Shown piece after piece: positions 60,396 to 64,000 of a DNA stretch of 64,000 bases (within the stretch, counting starts at the first letter, position 1; each line of letters opens with the position of its first letter). Source of the DNA: an uncultured Bacteroidia bacterium (GTDB lineage: Bacteria > Bacteroidota > Bacteroidia > Bacteroidales > UBA932). A program made the translations under genes and the position numbers. The stretch spans positions 62,001 through 126,000 of the forward strand of contig CADBAY010000004.1 of the NCBI GenBank assembly GCA_902792815.1. The letters are read 5' to 3'. The notes below the pieces were generated by a model. The model was not told the origin of the DNA. It saw only the letters and a list, made by a program, of their open reading frames with translations, and ran no database searches.

Positions 60396-60964
60396 TATCC
60401 AAGTATTTGTTTAACTCGTTGGTTTAGGGCTTTGCAGTCATACAGGGGGAGAAGCTCAAGCACTTTCCCCTTGCTGAGCGGCGAGGTGTTGTCGAAAAAG
60501 TAGTTTTGCTCCAGATAGAGCGTGTCGAGGAATGCTCTTTCGGGAGTAGCTATGTTTACGCCGCCTTCGCGTATGATGCCGCTGGTGTCGAACAGTATTT
60601 CCGCCTTGATTTTACGGTAGCGGTAAGTCTCGCCGTCAATCTGCAGGGTGCGGCTCAAATTGCCCACGGCGGTTATGCCGTCGCTGTCTTGAAAAATGAT
60701 TCCGGAGCGCTGCAGGACGTATTCGAGCGAGATGTATGAAGGTGTGTAGAGCAGGCACGACAATTCCCTGGGGTCGTATCCTTGCTTGGCAAATACACCT
60801 TTGCGGGGGTTCAGAATCTGTCCCTTGCGCACGTAGGCTATCATCCGGCTCTTGATTTTTTCTCTCTCCAGCCCGGAGCCGAACGAGAGGGCGATGCCCT
60901 GAGAGGTGAAAACGGAGGCCTTGTCTCTGTATATGTCCAGCAATAACTGATTTCGTAAACCCAT
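60395..60964 (-). CDS. AbiEi-like antitoxin
   Basis: A 189-residue protein. The ATG at 60964 (MGLRNQLLLDIYRDK) is chosen over an upstream GTG. The first 60 residues resemble a winged helix (SRMIAYVRKGQILNPRKGVF), the second part has PSYISLEYVLQRSGIIF and NIATPERAFLDTLYL, both typical for AbiEi_4-type antitoxins. Known relatives bind their own operator and repress the operon. It overlaps the toxin by 1 base. The 118 bases to the PreA start show no clear operator. Confidence 0.82.
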   Translation of the reverse strand: MGLRNQLLLDIYRDKASVFTSQGIALSFGSGLEREKIKSRMIAYVRKGQILNPRKGVFAKQGYDPRELSCLLYTPSYISLEYVLQRSGIIFQDSDGITAVGNLSRTLQIDGETYRYRKIKAEILFDTSGIIREGGVNIATPERAFLDTLYLEQNYFFDNTSPLSKGKVLELLPLYDCKALNQRVKQILG

Positions 60965-61027
60965 AGTGGTTCTACAGCACACTTTCAGTTCACAAAACTA
61001 AATATTACTATTGATTTTTGCAAGTCT

Positions 61028-61058
61028 GTTGCCGAAAAAAATAAAATTCTTACCTTTG
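61028..61058 (+). promoter_or_regulatory. Promoter of the PreA-like gene
   Basis: GTTG at 61028-61031, a 19-base spacer and TACCTTTG at 61051-61058, 25 bases before the ATG at 61083. Only the first element departs from the consensus by one base. Confidence 0.6.
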
Positions 61059-61082
61059 CTCGGAATAAAGCCACTGAAGATT

Positions 61083-62516
61083 ATGAACTTACAGGAAGAA
61101 TCGGCACGCTGCCTGCTCTGTCAGGATGCGCCTTGTACCAAAGCTTGCGCCAATGGAGACCCTGCACGGGCCGTTCGCGCCATCCGTTTTGACAACCTTA
61201 AAATAGCCGCCCGCTGGCTGGAAGGCTGCACTCAGGAAGATCTTGCGGCAGCAGAAAAAGCTTGCATACATTACGATTTCCCGCTGCGTCTGCGCGAGAT
61301 TGCGGCCGCACTGCCCGCTCCCGCACCCTCGACAGGCCTCCCGTCCCTTGAGATCGACTTTTGCGGCATTCATTGCGAGAATCCTTTCTTCCTTGCTTCA
61401 TCGGCCGTCTGCACCAATTACGAAATGGTTGCGCGCGCATTTGACGCCGGTTGGGCCGGTGTGTTCTACAAAACCATCTGCATGCAGGAAATCAAAGAAG
61501 TGTCGCCCCGCTTCGACGCTGTGGGGAAGCCCTTCACCGGCTTCCGCAACATGGAGCAGCTGAGCGAGAACCCGGCCGATGTGGACTTCGACATTCTGAA
61601 GCGCCTGAAGCAGAACTATCCTTCCAAAGTGGTGATAGCATCCATAATGGGCAATACTGAAGAAGAGTGGATTTCGCTTGCCAAGATGGCCGAGGATGCC
61701 GGATGCGATGCGGTGGAACTCAATTTCTCCTGCCCTCAGATGCGTCTTTCGGGCATGGGCAGCGATGTGGGGCAGAACGCCGAGCTGGTGACCTTCTACA
61801 CCGCGTTCGTAAAGCGCAGCGTAAAGATTCCAGTCATCCCCAAGATGACGCCGAATATAACCCACATATCCCAGCCGGCACTGGGCGCCTACTTTGCCGG
61901 AGCTGATGCAATTTCGGCCATCAACACCATAAAGAGCGTCACCCTGGGTGAAGGATCGGATGTCAACGGCTGCCAGACCGGATCGGGCTACTCGGGCAAG
62001 GCCGTGAAGCCCATCGCCCTGCGCCATATCCTGGCAATGGCCAAGATTTCCATCATGAAGAATGTGCAGTTCAGCGGTATAGGCGGTATAGAGACTTGGC
62101 GCGATGCCCTGGAATTCATACAGTTGGGATGCCGCAACGTGCAGGTATGTACCGCAGTAATGCAGTACGGCTACCGCATCATCGACGATATGATTGACGG
62201 CATGCAGCAGTATATGGCGGAGCGCGGGATCGAAAAGCTGGATGCCCTTGTGGGTGAGCTTCTGCCCAAGTTCTACCTGCCTTCCGACCTTGACCGTACC
62301 ACCATCGTCTATCCCAAGTTCGACAAAGAAAAATGCATCGGCTGCGGCCGCTGCGTCATTTCATGCTCGGACGGCGGTCATCAGGCCCTTAAATTCGACC
62401 TTCAGACACGCCGTCCTCAACTGATTGGCTCCAAGTGCGTCGGATGCCACCTGTGCCGCCTCGTATGCCCCGTGGGCGCGATAGGCTTGAGCAACAGGGT
62501 AAAAAAGAAAAGCTAG
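61083..62516 (+). CDS. PreA-like dihydropyrimidine dehydrogenase with extra N-terminal Fe-S domain
   Basis: A 477-residue enzyme; the ATG at 61083 follows the promoter, and the frame upstream of it is noncoding. Residues 1-90 (CLLCQDAPCTKAC, then CANGDPARAVRAIRFDN) resemble the N-terminal iron-sulfur domain of PreT/GltD/DPYD. Residues about 95-395 are a dihydroorotate-dehydrogenase-like FMN barrel (FFLASSAVCTNYEMV, ELNFSCPQMRLSGMGSDVGQ). The end has two [4Fe-4S] motifs (CIGCGRCVISC, CVGCHLCRLVC). In other bacteria PreA pairs with PreT; here only the Fe-S part of PreT is fused and no FAD/NAD domain is present, so the electron donor is unclear. It probably reduces uracil/thymine or oxidises the dihydro forms. 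Confidence 0.87.
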   Translation: MNLQEESARCLLCQDAPCTKACANGDPARAVRAIRFDNLKIAARWLEGCTQEDLAAAEKACIHYDFPLRLREIAAALPAPAPSTGLPSLEIDFCGIHCENPFFLASSAVCTNYEMVARAFDAGWAGVFYKTICMQEIKEVSPRFDAVGKPFTGFRNMEQLSENPADVDFDILKRLKQNYPSKVVIASIMGNTEEEWISLAKMAEDAGCDAVELNFSCPQMRLSGMGSDVGQNAELVTFYTAFVKRSVKIPVIPKMTPNITHISQPALGAYFAGADAISAINTIKSVTLGEGSDVNGCQTGSGYSGKAVKPIALRHILAMAKISIMKNVQFSGIGGIETWRDALEFIQLGCRNVQVCTAVMQYGYRIIDDMIDGMQQYMAERGIEKLDALVGELLPKFYLPSDLDRTTIVYPKFDKEKCIGCGRCVISCSDGGHQALKFDLQTRRPQLIGSKCVGCHLCRLVCPVGAIGLSNRVKKKS

Positions 62517-62523
62517 TAATTAA

Positions 62524-63108
62524 CTACCACTTTTCGTAGTGGATATTCTCCGGGTTCCATTTGTCCTTGGGCTTGTCGTTCCCGGCAGGGTGTCCTATGG
62601 GCACTATGCAATAAGGACTGATGTTCTCGGGCAGCCCGAGGGCTTCGACGGTGGGGTTCATGCGGTCTTCGTACGGATAGCATGCGGTCCACACGGCGCC
62701 AAGGCCGAGGGCCTCGACTGCCAGCAGCAGGTTTTCGGTCGATGCTGCGCAGTCGGCAGTCCAGTTCTTGTTGGGCGCTCCGAGTTTGTTGGTAGTCTTG
62801 CCGCAGACGATAATAACCACAGGGGCCTTGGCAATCATCTTGTTGAATCCGACAGCCAGTATGTCCTTGACCTTCTGGTCGGTAACCACCACAAAGCGCC
62901 AAGGCTGCATATTCATCCCCGATGGTGCTGCCATAGCCGCTTTCAATATGGTTTCAACTTGCTCGGGCGATACAGGCTCGTCGGTATAACTCCTGACGCT
63001 CTTGCGGGCGAAAATGTTGTCCAGGGCGCTCTGCTGCTCCTGGGCGAATCCGGTCATACATACCATAGCTAACAGCGTGGCTAATGCGATTTTGATTGTA
63101 AGTTTCAT
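62524..63108 (-). CDS. Exported nitroreductase-family protein
   Basis: A 194-residue flavin reductase with a clear signal peptide (MKLTIKIALATLLAMVCMTG ending FAQ). ARKSVRSYTDEPVSPEQVE and AAPSGMNMQPWRFVVVTD are the nitroreductase FMN-binding motifs, and GLGAVWTACYPYEDRM and IGHPAGN follow. Most members are cytosolic; a secreted one is unusual but occurs in Bacteroidales. It converges with the PreA gene (7 bases apart). The substrate is unknown. Confidence 0.87.
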   Translation of the reverse strand: MKLTIKIALATLLAMVCMTGFAQEQQSALDNIFARKSVRSYTDEPVSPEQVETILKAAMAAPSGMNMQPWRFVVVTDQKVKDILAVGFNKMIAKAPVVIIVCGKTTNKLGAPNKNWTADCAASTENLLLAVEALGLGAVWTACYPYEDRMNPTVEALGLPENISPYCIVPIGHPAGNDKPKDKWNPENIHYEKW

Positions 63109-63131
63109 AATACGTGCAAGTTAGTATTTTT

Positions 63132-63162
63132 TTTGAAAAATCGCGGAAAAACAGTAAAATTG
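63132..63162 (+). promoter_or_regulatory. Promoter of the 63182 gene
   Basis: TTTG at 63132-63135, a 19-base spacer and TAAAATTG (63155-63162, one mismatch) precede the ATG at 63182. Confidence 0.55.
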
Positions 63163-63181
63163 CTCCTGTAAATCGAATCGT

Positions 63182-63604
63182 ATGACAGAAGGTCGCAAAA
63201 CACAAGTTGCCAAACGCGGTGACTGGAAAACCGAGCCCATGCCTGTGCAGCATGATACTTTTGTGTTTAAAAGAGTTTTCAGCGAGAAGGAAATGGAAGC
63301 GCTCCGCTGCGGCAATGTTCCTCAAGCTATGGAGGATAAGTGGTTCTGGTTTATGGAGGGATCGACTCTTTGGGCTCACCGCAGCTGGACGGGATACTGT
63401 ATTTACCGTATTGATTTTAAAGAAGACAATAATCATGTGGTAACGGTCAACCGCGACCCGGAGCAATACACGTGCACCAGTATCAAAGATGACGTCGAGT
63501 CTTTAAACAAGCTTTTAAACTGGTGGGCCGACACTCCTTATGACCACTACGATGAGTGGCTCTCCGAGACCTTCGATGCCCTGAAGAAAGCAGGTAAGCT
63601 ATAG
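63182..63604 (+). CDS. Hypothetical protein next to a PARG-like gene
   Basis: A 140-residue soluble protein. The core FKRVFSEKEMEALRCGNVPQ and DKWFWFMEGSTLWAHRSWTG, then CIYRIDF and VVTVNRDPEQY, is a conserved-looking aromatic domain that I recall near ADP-ribose-related proteins; I cannot name it. It converges with the PARG-like gene, 4 bases apart, supporting a link. It is probably an accessory factor in ADP-ribose handling. Confidence 0.72.
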   Translation: MTEGRKTQVAKRGDWKTEPMPVQHDTFVFKRVFSEKEMEALRCGNVPQAMEDKWFWFMEGSTLWAHRSWTGYCIYRIDFKEDNNHVVTVNRDPEQYTCTSIKDDVESLNKLLNWWADTPYDHYDEWLSETFDALKKAGKL

Positions 63605-63608
63605 TGCA

Positions 63609-64000
63609 CTATTGCCCGAATTCTCTTTTGAAGGGCATCAGATTGCCTTCGGGATTGTGGCTCATGCCCGTTTTGTAGCCGTCCAGGATGGCGAAGTCGA
63701 TGAGCTTGAACCTGTTCTTGAATTCATCTTCCTCCATAACCTGGTGGAATAGTTTGGCGATGTGTGACGGCGGGTTGGCAAAAGCTCCGCAGCCAAAGGC
63801 CGATAGTACCAGTGAATCATGGTCGTTGGCCATCCCGATCCGGAAGATCGTACGAATCTTCTCCAAAGTCGTTTCTGCGTCTCTGTTGATCATCATGCCG
63901 TCGGGGCCGATGCGGGGGCAGCAAATCGCCGCTACTGAAATCACCGGGATATTGTATGGCTTGTCGTCCAGCTGCGATTCGTCTGATTCCGGGCCGCGGA
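63609..64000 (-). CDS. TIGR02452/PARG-like ADP-ribose hydrolase (5' end beyond window)
   Basis: The frame is open to the window end without a start, so the N-terminus is missing. The visible 130 residues include VISVAAICCPRIGPDG, RIGMANDHDSLVLSAFGCGAFANPP and HIAKLFHQVMEEDEFKNRFKLIDFAI, the C-terminal half of the TIGR02452 family (a macro/PARG-like fold). The catalytic GGG-EE region would lie in the missing part. It probably removes or binds ADP-ribose. Confidence 0.85.
   Translation of the reverse strand, partial: RGPESDESQLDDKPYNIPVISVAAICCPRIGPDGMMINRDAETTLEKIRTIFRIGMANDHDSLVLSAFGCGAFANPPSHIAKLFHQVMEEDEFKNRFKLIDFAILDGYKTGMSHNPEGNLMPFKREFGQ

Noticed and set aside
61011-61082. Upstream extension of the PreA-like frame
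   Set aside because: It spans the promoter box at 61051, so the ATG at 61083 is the better start.

Overview
The window looks like a chromosomal piece of a GC-rich (roughly 57% by eye) member of the Bacteroidales. The signs are: start-proximal promoters of the Bacteroidetes type (TTTG, about 19-20 bases, TAnnTTTG) seen many times; a complete nqrABCDEF operon; a FimB/Mfa2-like fimbrial lipoprotein; a Tricorn-like S41 protease; ATP-dependent PEP carboxykinase; meso-diaminopimelate dehydrogenase; many 'signal peptide + SxxC' lipoproteins; and almost no strong Shine-Dalgarno sites. A Rikenellaceae/Cryptobacteroides-like lineage is my guess, not a result.

Layout. 1-7.0 kb (minus): cell-envelope proteins (transglutaminase-like lipoprotein, coiled Ala-rich protein, OmpA protein, Tricorn-like protease). 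7.1-12.4 kb: PlsC-like acyltransferase, tRNA-Gln, a glycerol-1-phosphate-dehydrogenase/GatZ pair, TadA and a secreted glycerophosphodiesterase. 12.4-20.4 kb (plus): polA, an ECF sigma factor fused in frame to a GH36 alpha-galactosidase, rsmG, rpmH, a cytidylate-kinase-like gene, tRNA-Val and a glycosyltransferase. 20.4-28.5 kb (minus): fimbrial lipoprotein, GT4 glycosyltransferase, then the sodium-pumping NADH:quinone reductase operon. 28.5-33.7 kb: UvrD helicase, acyl-ACP thioesterase, Nif3 protein, a small repeat protein and a flavodoxin lipoprotein.

33.7-36.4 kb is the accessory island and the most unusual part. It holds ten 25-bp direct repeats that start with GTAG, then about 17 tandem 51-bp units, an HUH (Y1) transposase of the REP-associated type on the opposite strand, and six more 51-bp units of the same family. 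Two further 120-bp structured inverted-repeat elements with a shared core lie elsewhere (22.54-22.66 and 38.11-38.23 kb).

36.4-64 kb: pckA, an RsmI-like methyltransferase with recQ, an M3 peptidase, an MBL hydrolase, mtaB, folB, a very large TamB-like protein, tsaD, ddh, hrpB, rmuC, a GNAT enzyme overlapping a serpin, small envelope proteins, a YbaK deacylase, a two-gene AbiEi/AbiEii toxin-antitoxin-like system, a PreA-like dihydropyrimidine dehydrogenase, an exported nitroreductase, and an ADP-ribose-related pair cut by the window end.

Most of the window is ordinary housekeeping DNA. The candidates for something new are the transposase with its repeat arrays, the structured repeat family, the sigma factor/alpha-galactosidase fusion and the catalytically altered AbiE pair.
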